Below, one piece after another: positions 1-5,894 of a DNA stretch of 9,264 nt. Position numbers and translations under genes: made by a program. The number at the start of each line of letters is the position of its first letter. Position 1 is the first letter of the stretch. The notes under the pieces were generated by a model. That model had not been told where the DNA came from. It ran no database searches and saw only the letters and a list, made by a program, of their open reading frames with translations. Location of the stretch: positions 1-9,264 of the forward strand of contig JALVLL010000191.1 of NCBI GenBank assembly GCA_027027485.1, in the 5' to 3' direction. Origin of the DNA: Candidatus Bipolaricaulota bacterium (GTDB lineage: Bacteria; Bipolaricaulota; Bipolaricaulia; Bipolaricaulales; Bipolaricaulaceae).

Positions 1-173
1 GGTTCTTCCCGCTCTTCTTCGCATTCATGTTCCGCAACTTCCCGGCAGGGCTCTGGCTCTACTGGTTCCTCTATTCCTCCATCCAGAGCATCCTCCAGGC
101 CATCGTCTACTGGGAGCTCTCCCGGGCGAGGCCTTCCCCCACGGCCGCTTCCGATACCCCGAACGATGGGTGA
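1..173 (+). CDS. yidC: Membrane protein insertase YidC/Oxa1 family, C-terminal fragment
   Basis: Only the last 56 codons are in the window; the gene enters from the left edge and ends at TGA 171-173. The visible protein carries the typical last transmembrane segments of the YidC/Oxa1/Alb3 family: a hydrophobic stretch with RNFPAGLWLYWF followed by SSIQSILQAIVYW, where the F-P-A-G-L-x-L-Y-W block is a family hallmark. YidC inserts and folds inner-membrane proteins, alone or with SecYEG. After the last helix there is only a short Ser/Pro/Thr tail of about 16 residues, so this copy lacks the long basic C-terminal tail that some bacterial YidC proteins use to contact ribosomes. The stop overlaps the start of the following jag gene by 8 nt, which points to co-transcription and translational coupling. 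The family call is secure; nothing can be said about the N-terminal part. Confidence 0.93.
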   Translation, partial: FFPLFFAFMFRNFPAGLWLYWFLYSSIQSILQAIVYWELSRARPSPTAASDTPNDG

Positions 174-618
174 TGAGGCGAGGAAGCTCGAGGAGTTCCT
201 CCGAGGGCTTTTCGAGCCCGTGGGGGGATCCCTGCGGGCCGAGGTGGTGGACGAGGGAGATAGGATCTACATAAACCTCGTGGGAGAGGTCCCCGAGGGC
301 CGGGATTTCCGGGAGGCCCTCTCCCACCTCCTGAGGCTTTACCTGCGCCGGGAAAGGAGCAGGCGGCCCTTCGTGGTGGACGTGAACGGCGAGGAGCGGC
401 GGAGGGAGAGGGCCGTGGTATCCCGGGCGTGGGAGCTCGCGGCCAGGGCGGTACGGGAAGGGAGGAAGGTGGAGCTAGAGCCCATGCCCCCGGCATACCG
501 GAGGCTCGTGCACATAGCCCTATCCGATTATCCAGGCGTGCGTACCTATTCGGTGGGGGAGGGTGAGGAGCGCCGGGTGGTTATAGAACCCGTGAACCCC
601 GAAGGGGAGCGCCCTTAG
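166..618 (+). CDS. jag: Jag/KhpB-like RNA-binding protein (short form with R3H domain)
   Basis: A 150-residue protein directly downstream of yidC, as in the common yidC-jag arrangement. Residues ~104-142 form a clear R3H domain: the lead-in ELEPMPPAYRR, the R112-x3-H116 motif, and the closing strand EERRVVIEP. Residues ~20-75 correspond to the Jag KH domain, recognisable by the helix ending in LLRLYL and the strand FVVDVNGEERRR. Jag/KhpB proteins bind RNA in the cytoplasm and, in Firmicutes, affect cell elongation and small-RNA biology; the role here is inferred from family only. The protein is short: it lacks the separate Jag_N domain, and the KH loop that normally reads GKRG or GRRG is here EGRDFRE, without the second glycine. 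The start at ATG 166 lies inside the yidC stop region (8-nt overlap) with no good Shine-Dalgarno of its own, so translation probably depends on ribosomes finishing yidC. It ends 10 nt from the convergent secF stop. Confidence 0.88.
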   Translation: MGDEARKLEEFLRGLFEPVGGSLRAEVVDEGDRIYINLVGEVPEGRDFREALSHLLRLYLRRERSRRPFVVDVNGEERRRERAVVSRAWELAARAVREGRKVELEPMPPAYRRLVHIALSDYPGVRTYSVGEGEERRVVIEPVNPEGERP

Positions 619-628
619 GCGGGAGAAC

Positions 629-1540
629 TCAGCGGGCCCGCCCCTTTGCCCTCACCAGGCGCGTGTTCCAGAGGTAAAAGAGAGGCGAAGCCACGAAGAT
701 GGTGGAGTACGTCCCCACGATGACCCCTACCAACATCACCATGGCGAACCCCCGCAGGACCGGCCCGCCCAACGCCAGGAGGATCGCCACCGGGATCAGC
801 GTGGTGAGGGAGGTGTTGATGGTGCGGGTCAGGGACTGATTGATCGAGCGGTTGACGATGTCGAAGAGGGGAGTCCCCTTCATGAGCTTCAGGTTCTCCC
901 GGACGCGGTCGAAGATGACGATGGTGTCGTTGAGGGAATAACCCACGATGGTGAGGAGCGCGGCGATCACGGGGAGGCTCATCTCCACCCCGGTCACGGC
1001 ACAGATCCCCAGAGCTATGAGCACATCGTGGATCAGGGCGGTCACCGCCCCCACGGCGTAGCTCAGGCGGAACCTCCAGGAGATGTAGACCAACATCCCG
1101 AAGATGGCCACGAGGATCGCCTGCCAGGTCCTCCGGATGAGCTCCCCCGAGATCTGCTTCCCCACCGAGGTCCGCGAGATCTCCCCCTTGAGGGGGAATT
1201 CCTCCTTGATCCCCTCCTCGATGCGCTCCAGGAGTTTCCCGTGCTCCTCCACGTTCAGGGGGAGGGTTATGAGGAAGGCGGGGTTGCCCTCGATTTCGGT
1301 TCCCTGGATTACCGCTGCCGCGGCGAGGTTCATGCCCTCGGGCGAGTACTGCCCCAGGAAGGAACGGATCTTCTCCGCCGGGACCTTCTCGGAAAGGACC
1401 ACGACGAGCTGCGTTCCCCCGGTGAACTCCACCCCCGCCCGGAACCCCACCGTGGCGAGGACCGCGATGCTCGCCAACACCAAAAGCAGGGAAAGGCTCG
1501 AGAAGAACTTGGCTTTGCCCAGGAAATCGAACCTGTACAT
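629..1540 (-). CDS. secF: Protein translocase subunit SecF
   Basis: A 303-residue protein, normal for SecF. It starts with a cytoplasmic stretch MYRFDFLGKAKF and a first transmembrane helix at ~13-33, then the periplasmic P4 domain with the conserved GVEFTGGT block (36-43), and five more helices. The family signature VGYSLNDTIVIFDRVREN is at 199-216 and RSINQSLTRTINTSLTTL at 231-248. SecF works with SecD as an RND-type complex that uses proton or sodium flux to help pull secreted proteins through SecYEG. The reading frame stays open far upstream (to about 2815), but the homology begins at ATG 1540, preceded by GAGGAAGG, so the upstream part is excluded. It follows rpsT by 11 nt on the same strand and is likely co-transcribed with it. 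No secD lies on either side, which is unusual because secD normally precedes secF. The gene ends converging on jag with only 10 nt between the stops. Confidence 0.97.
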   Translation of the reverse strand: MYRFDFLGKAKFFSSLSLLLVLASIAVLATVGFRAGVEFTGGTQLVVVLSEKVPAEKIRSFLGQYSPEGMNLAAAAVIQGTEIEGNPAFLITLPLNVEEHGKLLERIEEGIKEEFPLKGEISRTSVGKQISGELIRRTWQAILVAIFGMLVYISWRFRLSYAVGAVTALIHDVLIALGICAVTGVEMSLPVIAALLTIVGYSLNDTIVIFDRVRENLKLMKGTPLFDIVNRSINQSLTRTINTSLTTLIPVAILLALGGPVLRGFAMVMLVGVIVGTYSTIFVASPLFYLWNTRLVRAKGRAR

Positions 1541-1551
1541 GGGGACCTTCC

Positions 1552-1815
1552 TCAAGCGGCGGCCGTGATCCGCCGCCACATCCTGGCCTTGAGGCGGTCG
1601 GCCTTGTTCTTGTGGATCGCCCCACGGTCGGCGGCCTTGTCCACGGCCTTCTGGTAGTTGGGGAAGACCTTCATGGCCTCCTCCCTCTTCCCCTCCGCGA
1701 GGAGCTTCAATATCTGCTTGCGCCAGTAACGGATGGCGCTCTTCCGCAGCTCGTTCCGGCGCCTGCGGCGGAGGCTCTTCCGGAGTTGCCTCGCGGCCGA
1801 ACGTGTATTGGGAAT
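1552..1815 (-). CDS. rpsT: Small ribosomal subunit protein bS20, apparent ATT start
   Basis: An 87-residue, very basic protein with full-length bS20 similarity: N-terminus (M)PNTRSAARQLRKS, the arginine-rich stretch RRRRRNELRKS, and the diagnostic QKAVDKAADRGAIHKNKADR at 55-74. bS20 binds 16S rRNA helices early in 30S assembly. The start is odd. Read in frame, the codons before the conserved PN(T/I)(R/K)SA N-terminus are TAA GGA GGG GGA TCT ACA ATT CCC AAT: there is a stop six codons upstream and no ATG, GTG or TTG between that stop and the middle of the gene. ATT at 1815-1813 sits exactly where the initiator methionine belongs and is preceded at 10 nt by a perfect AAGGAGG. The gene was missing from simple ORF calling for this reason. 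It is followed by secF after 11 nt. Product is certain; ATT initiation is very likely unless the base is a sequence error. Confidence 0.95.
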   Translation of the reverse strand: MPNTRSAARQLRKSLRRRRRNELRKSAIRYWRKQILKLLAEGKREEAMKVFPNYQKAVDKAADRGAIHKNKADRLKARMWRRITAAA

Positions 1816-1825
1816 TGTAGATCCC

Positions 1826-1832
1826 CCTCCTT
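1826..1832 (-). promoter_or_regulatory. Ribosome binding site deciding the rpsT ATT start
   Basis: The minus strand reads AAGGAGG, a perfect complement to the 3' end of 16S rRNA, with 10 nt separating it from ATT 1815-1813. Its first two A residues belong to an in-frame TAA stop, so translation of rpsT cannot begin further upstream. Such a strong site would compensate for the weak AUU codon. Confidence 0.8.
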
Positions 1833-1859
1833 ATCCTGGAAAATGAAGAGCTGTGCGCG

Positions 1860-1888
1860 ATTTTAGCTTTGCCCCTCGGCGCCCGCAA
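1860..1888 (-). promoter_or_regulatory. Candidate sigma-70-type promoter for rpsT-secF
   Basis: On the minus strand, TTGCGG (1888-1883) and TAAAAT (1865-1860) are separated by exactly 17 nt. The -10 element matches the consensus at five of six bases; the -35 matches at three (TTG). Transcription would begin near 1853 and give a leader of roughly 38 nt with the strong ribosome binding site inside it. The spacing and location are right, but this rests on consensus alone. I see no equally good promoter on the plus strand of this divergent 97-nt gap for the ABC ATPase gene. Confidence 0.45.
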
Positions 1889-1912
1889 GCTCCGGCGGAA
1901 GGGGAAACGGCC

Positions 1913-3013
1913 ATGAAGGGGAAGCGGCTGGAGGTGAAGGGGCTCCACAAGAGCTTCGGCCCGGTCGTCGCAGTGAGGGACGTCTCCTTCGCGGTGGATG
2001 CGGGCGAGATCTACGTGCTTTTGGGGCCCTCGGGTTGCGGGAAGACCACGATCCTGCGCATGATCGCGGGGCTCGAGCGCCCCGATAGCGGCGACATCCT
2101 GATCGGGGGACGCTCCGTGCTCCACCTCCCCCCGGAGCGCCGCAACGTGGGTCTCCTTTTCCAGAGTTATGCCCTCTTTCCCCACATGGATGTCTTGGGG
2201 AACGTCGCCTACGGGCTCAGGTTCAGGGGGGTGCCGCGGCGAGAGAGGGTGAAGAGGGCCAGGGAGCTTATAGAGCTCGTGGGCCTCTCCGGCCTCGAGC
2301 GGCGCAAACCCCATGAGCTCTCCCACGGCCAGAGACAGAGGGTGGCCCTGGCCCGGGCCCTGGCGCCCTCGCCGGACGTGCTCCTTTTGGATGAGCCCCT
2401 CTCCGCCCTGGACGCGGCCCTCAGGGTGGAGCTCCGTTGGGAACTGAGGCGGATCCTCAAGGAGCGGGGGATCACCTCGGTATATGTGACCCACGACCAG
2501 GAGGAGGCCCTTTCCCTCGCGGATCGCCTGGCGGTGATGCGGGAAGGCGGGATCGAGCGGGAGGGGACCCCGGAGGAAGTCTACTCCGCCCCGGGGACGC
2601 CCTTCGTCGCCTCCTTCCTGGGGAAGGCGAACCTCTGGCCGGGGGTCTTGAGGCGCGGCGAGGAGGGGGTCTTCGTGGAAATCGGCCGGTGGCGCTTCGG
2701 GGTCGAGGACCCCGGGATCGGGGAAGGCGAGCGGGTCTACCTCTTCTTCCGGCCGGAAGATGTCGAGCTCGGGGAAGGCCCCTGGGAGGCCTCGGTGGAG
2801 CGGGTCGAGTTTCACGGGGATCGGTGGGAGGTGCGGGGGAAGCTGGGGGAGTTGGAGCTCGTCGCCTTCTCACGGGAGCCGGTCCGGGCCGGCGGGACGG
2901 TACGCTTCCGCTTCGTCCGTGCTCCCAGGGTCATGCCCATTCCCGAGCGGGGAGGTAACCGCCTTGACTCGGGGGGCGCCCGGGGTTATGAGGGGAAGAC
3001 ATGGTCACCATAA
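1913..3013 (+). CDS. ABC transporter ATP-binding protein, PotA/FbpC-like, with no adjacent permeases
   Basis: A 366-residue importer ATPase. Visible motifs: Walker A GPSGCGKTT (38-46), Q-loop Gln84 in LLFQSYALFPH, signature LSHGQRQRVALARAL (136-150), Walker B VLLLDE (156-161), D-loop SALD and switch His194 in VTHDQEEAL. Residues ~235-345 form a TOBE-type C-terminal regulatory domain, with FLGKANLWPG and FFRPEDVEL. This layout is that of ATPases for spermidine/putrescine, iron(III), sulfate or sugar importers. The best fit is the PotA/FbpC side, but the substrate cannot be read from the ATPase. The signature has His in place of the usual Gly (LSHGQ). ATG 1913 is chosen because it has GGAAGGGG just upstream and homology starts there; a GTG 60 nt earlier gives a non-homologous extension. 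The gene overlaps the following LacI-family gene by 13 nt. No permease or binding-protein gene accompanies it, so it probably serves membrane components encoded elsewhere. Confidence 0.92.
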   Translation: MKGKRLEVKGLHKSFGPVVAVRDVSFAVDAGEIYVLLGPSGCGKTTILRMIAGLERPDSGDILIGGRSVLHLPPERRNVGLLFQSYALFPHMDVLGNVAYGLRFRGVPRRERVKRARELIELVGLSGLERRKPHELSHGQRQRVALARALAPSPDVLLLDEPLSALDAALRVELRWELRRILKERGITSVYVTHDQEEALSLADRLAVMREGGIEREGTPEEVYSAPGTPFVASFLGKANLWPGVLRRGEEGVFVEIGRWRFGVEDPGIGEGERVYLFFRPEDVELGEGPWEASVERVEFHGDRWEVRGKLGELELVAFSREPVRAGGTVRFRFVRAPRVMPIPERGGNRLDSGGARGYEGKTWSP

Positions 3014-4002
3014 AGGACATCGCGAAGGCAGCAGGGGTTTCCCCCTCCACCGTCTCCAGGGCTTTGAACGATTCGCCCCTCATCAAGGCCAGCACCAAGG
3101 AGAGGATAAAGCGCCTGGCGGTGGAGTTGGGTTACCAGCGTAACGAGCTCGCCCGGGGGCTCGTGAAGGGGCGCACCCGGGCCCTGGGGCTCATGGTCTC
3201 CGACATCACCAACCCCTTCCTCGCGGAGATCGCCCGGGGGGTGGAGGAGGAGGCCCACTCCCGGGGGTACGGGGTGATACTCTGTAACACGGGGGATGAC
3301 CCCCGGAGGGAACTGGAGTACGGGAGGCTCCTGCGCCGTAAGCGCGTCGACGGCCAGATCATCGCCTCCGCGGCCCTGGAGGACCCCTTCCTCCTGGAGC
3401 TCGTCGACTCAAAGACCAGGTTCGTGCTCGTCTCGAGGAGATCCCTCACCGTGGACGCCCCGTTCGTGGTGGTGGACGACGAGGAGGGGGCGCGGCTCGC
3501 CGCCGAGCACCTCCTTTCCCTGGGTCACAGGAGGATCGCCTGTATAAGCGGTCCCGAATCGGTGGAGCCGGGAAAGGTCCGGGCCGAGGTCTTCCTGAAG
3601 GTCCTGAGGGAGCGCGGGATAAAGACCCCGAGGACCTGGGTCAAGCACACCGAGTTCACCTGGGAAGCGGGCCAAAGGGCCGCCGAGGAGGTCCTCTCCC
3701 GGAGGCGCCGTCCCACGGCCATCTTCGCCGCCAACGACCTCATCGCCTTAGGGGTCCTGGTCGCCGCCCACCGGCGGGGGATAGGGGTACCGGGGGAGCT
3801 CTCAGTGGTGGGTTTCGACGATATCGCCTACTCCTCCCTTCCCCTGATCGAGCTTACCACGGTGGCCCAGCCCGCGCGGGAGATGGGCCGCCTAGCGGCG
3901 GAGTGGCTCATAGATATCCTCGATGGCAAACGCCGCCGGAAGCTGCGGAAAAAGGTGAAACCCAAGCTCGTGGTGCGCAAGACCACCGCGCCTCCGCCCT
4001 AG
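3001..4002 (+). CDS. LacI-family transcriptional regulator
   Basis: A 333-residue DNA-binding regulator. The N-terminal helix-turn-helix is textbook LacI (TIKDIAKAAGVSPSTVSRAL, residues 3-22), followed by the hinge region NELARGLVKGRTRALGL (~48-64) and a periplasmic-binding-protein-like effector domain. The effector domain contains the usual DITNPFLAEI, the H-R-R-I-A block after SLG, FAANDLIALGVL and LSVVGFDDI. Such proteins are mostly repressors released by sugars or nucleosides; the effector here is unknown. The tail GKRRRKLRKKVKPK is unusually basic. ATG 3001 follows GAGGGGAAGAC and lies 13 nt inside the end of the ABC ATPase gene, so the two are co-transcribed and probably translationally coupled. 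This suggests the regulator controls uptake that involves that ATPase, or the convergent Dpp-type cluster. Its TAG stop overlaps the TAG stop of the opposing permease gene. Confidence 0.95.
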   Translation: MVTIKDIAKAAGVSPSTVSRALNDSPLIKASTKERIKRLAVELGYQRNELARGLVKGRTRALGLMVSDITNPFLAEIARGVEEEAHSRGYGVILCNTGDDPRRELEYGRLLRRKRVDGQIIASAALEDPFLLELVDSKTRFVLVSRRSLTVDAPFVVVDDEEGARLAAEHLLSLGHRRIACISGPESVEPGKVRAEVFLKVLRERGIKTPRTWVKHTEFTWEAGQRAAEEVLSRRRRPTAIFAANDLIALGVLVAAHRRGIGVPGELSVVGFDDIAYSSLPLIELTTVAQPAREMGRLAAEWLIDILDGKRRRKLRKKVKPKLVVRKTTAPPP

Positions 4003-4892
4003 GTGCGGAGCTTCGGGTCGGCGATATCCCTCAGCCCATCCCCCAACATGTTGAAGGCGAGCACCGTGATGAGGATCGCCGCCCCGGGGAACACCGAGAC
4101 CCACCAGGCATCGACCAGGTGATCGAGTCCGGTCCGTATCATGTTCCCCCAGGTGGGGGTGGGCGGGGCAACGCCCAGCCCGAGGAAGCTGAGGTTCGCC
4201 TCGAGGCGGATGGCGGTGGCGGTCCAGAGGGTGCTCATAACCAGGATCTCCCCGAAGATGTTGGGGAGGATGTGGCGGACGAGTATGCGGGCGTTGCCGC
4301 ATCCCGCGGCCCGGGCCGCGTCCACGTAATCCCGCTCCCGCAGCGCTAAAGTAGGGCCGTAAGCCAAGCGGGCGAACCGGGGCGCCATCAGGAAGGCGAT
4401 GGCCAGGATCAGCTTGAAGAGCCCCGACCCCAAGGCCACCATGATCATGATCCCGAGGACCTCGTCCGGGAACGACATCATCACGTCCACCGTGCGCATG
4501 ACCAGCGTCTCCGCCTTCCCCCGGAAATAGGCCGCCACCATGCCCATGGCCGTTCCCACCACCATCCCCAGGAGGACCGAGCTCACCCCCACAAGGAGAG
4601 AGATCCTGGCCCCGTAGATGACCCGGGAGAGGACGTCCCTGCCGAAGAAGTCGGTCCCGAAGGGGTATGACCTCTGTGGGGGGGAGAACCTGGAGCGGAT
4701 GTTCTGGCGTATGGGGTCATAGGGGGCTATCACAGGGGCGAGGATCGCCACCGTGATCACACAGACGGCGATGACGGTGCCTATCACCGCGGTGCGGTTC
4801 CTGAGGAAGGTCCTGAGGATACGTCTCCTCGGGGAGATCTCGACCGCTCCCCTCCCCTTCCAACGCCTGCGTTTTCTCCTGAAAAGCCTCAT
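3999..4892 (-). CDS. dppC: ABC transporter permease, DppC/OppC family
   Basis: A 297-residue inner-membrane permease. The N-terminus is very basic (RRKRRRWKGRG, then RRRILRTFLRNRT) before the first transmembrane helix at ~35-57. The family signature PFGTDFFGRDVLSR (77-90) follows, then about five helices. The cytoplasmic EAA loop, which docks the ATPase, is at ~188-211 (YVDAARAAGCGNARILVRH). It ends with GDGLRDIADPKLR, typical for DppC. With DppB it forms the channel of a peptide- or oligosaccharide-type importer fed by a family-5 binding protein. Its ATG overlaps the dppB stop by 4 nt (ATGA), so the two are translationally coupled. No ATPase gene follows: the cluster ends here, convergent with the LacI gene. 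Substrate is not certain, since this permease family carries di- and oligopeptides, nickel and, in some thermophiles, oligosaccharides. Confidence 0.95.
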   Translation of the reverse strand: MRLFRRKRRRWKGRGAVEISPRRRILRTFLRNRTAVIGTVIAVCVITVAILAPVIAPYDPIRQNIRSRFSPPQRSYPFGTDFFGRDVLSRVIYGARISLLVGVSSVLLGMVVGTAMGMVAAYFRGKAETLVMRTVDVMMSFPDEVLGIMIMVALGSGLFKLILAIAFLMAPRFARLAYGPTLALRERDYVDAARAAGCGNARILVRHILPNIFGEILVMSTLWTATAIRLEANLSFLGLGVAPPTPTWGNMIRTGLDHLVDAWWVSVFPGAAILITVLAFNMLGDGLRDIADPKLRT

Positions 4893-5830
4893 TCGTACTT
4901 CACCCTGGGGTCAACGAGTCCGTAAGAGAGGTCGGTGATGAGGTTGAGGATCACCACGAGCACCGAATATATGACCATGATCGATTGCAGGGTTATGTAA
5001 TCCCGCTGCATCATCGCCCCCACCATGAGCTTCCCCAATCCGGGCCGGGAGAAGACTATCTCCACCATGATGGAGCCGCCGATGAGGACGATGGAGTAGA
5101 CCCCCACCACAGAGAGGATGGGGATGAGGGCGTTCTTCAGGGCGTGGCGGAATATGACCCTGGTCTCCCTGAGGCCCTTCGCCCGGGCGGTACGCACATA
5201 ATCTTCATTCAACACGTTCAACATGGCCGAACGCGACATCCTCGTGATGTAGGCGGTCATGATGAGCCCCAGGGTCAGGGCCGGGAGGAAGAGGTGCCTG
5301 AGCCTGTCCACCGGGTCCCCCGCCCTTCCCCCTCCCATGGAAGGGAAGAGCCCGAGTTTCACGGAAAAGAGGAGGAGGAGAAGGATCCCGAGGTAAAAGG
5401 TGGGGAAGGAAAGGCCCAAAAGGGAGAAGGTGCGGCCGATGTAGTCCGGCAGCCGATTCCGCTTGAGGGCGGTGTATATCCCCAGGGGGACCCCAAGGAG
5501 GACCCCGAGGACGATGCCGGTGAAGGTGAGCTCGAGAGTATAAGGCAGCACGTAGGAGACCTGTTTCGCCACCGGGACGCCGCTTATGAGCGAGCGGCCC
5601 AGGTCCCCCCGGAAAAGGCCCCCCAGGAACTCGATGTACTGCTGCCACAGGGGTTTGTCGAGCCCCATCCTCCTCCTTAAGGCCTCCACGGCTTCCTGGG
5701 AGGCGTAGTCCCCGAGGATCGCCCGGGCCGGGTCCCCCGGCGCCACCCGCACCAGGATGAAGACCACCGTGAGGACCACAAGAAGGGTGGGGATTGAGAC
5801 GAGTATCCGCCTTATCACGTACCCCAGCAT
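4889..5830 (-). CDS. dppB: ABC transporter permease, DppB/OppB family
   Basis: A 313-residue inner-membrane permease with the standard DppB layout. It begins GYVIRRILVSIPTLLVVL (first transmembrane helix ~8-28), then VRVAPGDPARAILG (28-40), which is the family's P-G-D-P block. Next come RRRMGLDKPLWQQYIEFL and GDLGRSL, then helices at ~100-120, 135-158, 180-195, 240-258 and 283-300. The EAA loop is at ~209-236 (DYVRTARAKGLRETRVIFRH), followed by VFSRPGLGKL and the terminal VDPRVKYE. The ATG at 5830 fits the family N-terminus; the nearest purine-rich sites are AAGGGAG 14 nt upstream and a close-set GAGGG. A perfect inverted repeat lies in the 64-nt gap upstream, after the binding-protein gene. 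Its stop overlaps the start of dppC by 4 nt. Family assignment is firm, substrate is not. Confidence 0.96.
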   Translation of the reverse strand: MLGYVIRRILVSIPTLLVVLTVVFILVRVAPGDPARAILGDYASQEAVEALRRRMGLDKPLWQQYIEFLGGLFRGDLGRSLISGVPVAKQVSYVLPYTLELTFTGIVLGVLLGVPLGIYTALKRNRLPDYIGRTFSLLGLSFPTFYLGILLLLLFSVKLGLFPSMGGGRAGDPVDRLRHLFLPALTLGLIMTAYITRMSRSAMLNVLNEDYVRTARAKGLRETRVIFRHALKNALIPILSVVGVYSIVLIGGSIMVEIVFSRPGLGKLMVGAMMQRDYITLQSIMVIYSVLVVILNLITDLSYGLVDPRVKYE

Positions 5831-5852
5831 GCCCTCGCGTCGCTCCCTTAAA

Positions 5853-5887
5853 CGAAAGGGGGGCGGAATTACTCCGCCCCCCTTTCG
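5853..5887 (-). terminator. Perfect intercistronic stem-loop, possible partial terminator
   Basis: Two 15-nt arms, CGAAAGGGGGGCGGA and TCCGCCCCCCTTTCG, are perfect reverse complements around a 5-nt loop. The element lies 7 nt after the binding-protein stop and 22 nt before dppB. On the minus strand the stem is followed by only TTTAA, so it is a weak intrinsic terminator at best. Known roles of hairpins in this position are partial termination or protection of the upstream mRNA 3' end, both of which raise binding protein over permease. The hairpin is directly visible; its function is inferred. Confidence 0.7.
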
Positions 5888-5894
5888 GACTCCC

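Noticed and set aside
632..641. GCGGGCCCGC palindrome at the end of secF as a terminator
   Set aside because: It is ten bases with no loop of its own and no T-run on either strand, and lies within coding sequence.
1853..1912. N-terminal extension of the ABC ATPase from GTG 1853
   Set aside because: The 20 extra residues have no similarity to the family and overlap the candidate rpsT promoter; ATG 1913 has a good ribosome binding site.
1541..2815. Minus-strand open frame continuing upstream of secF for over 400 codons
   Set aside because: It runs out of frame through rpsT and antisense through the ABC ATPase gene, and its translation is low-complexity Gly/Pro/Arg/His-rich without recognisable domains. 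High GC content depletes stop codons.
2964..2992. TTGACT before lacI as a -35 element
   Set aside because: TTGACT is a five-of-six match, but no acceptable -10 lies at 16-18 nt, and a start there would fall at or inside the LacI start codon.
3001..3011. Palindrome ATGGTCACCAT at the LacI start codon as an autoregulatory operator
   Set aside because: It is only 5+1+5 bases and is forced by the common LacI N-terminus Met-Val-Thr-Ile; no second copy was noticed upstream of the neighbouring genes.
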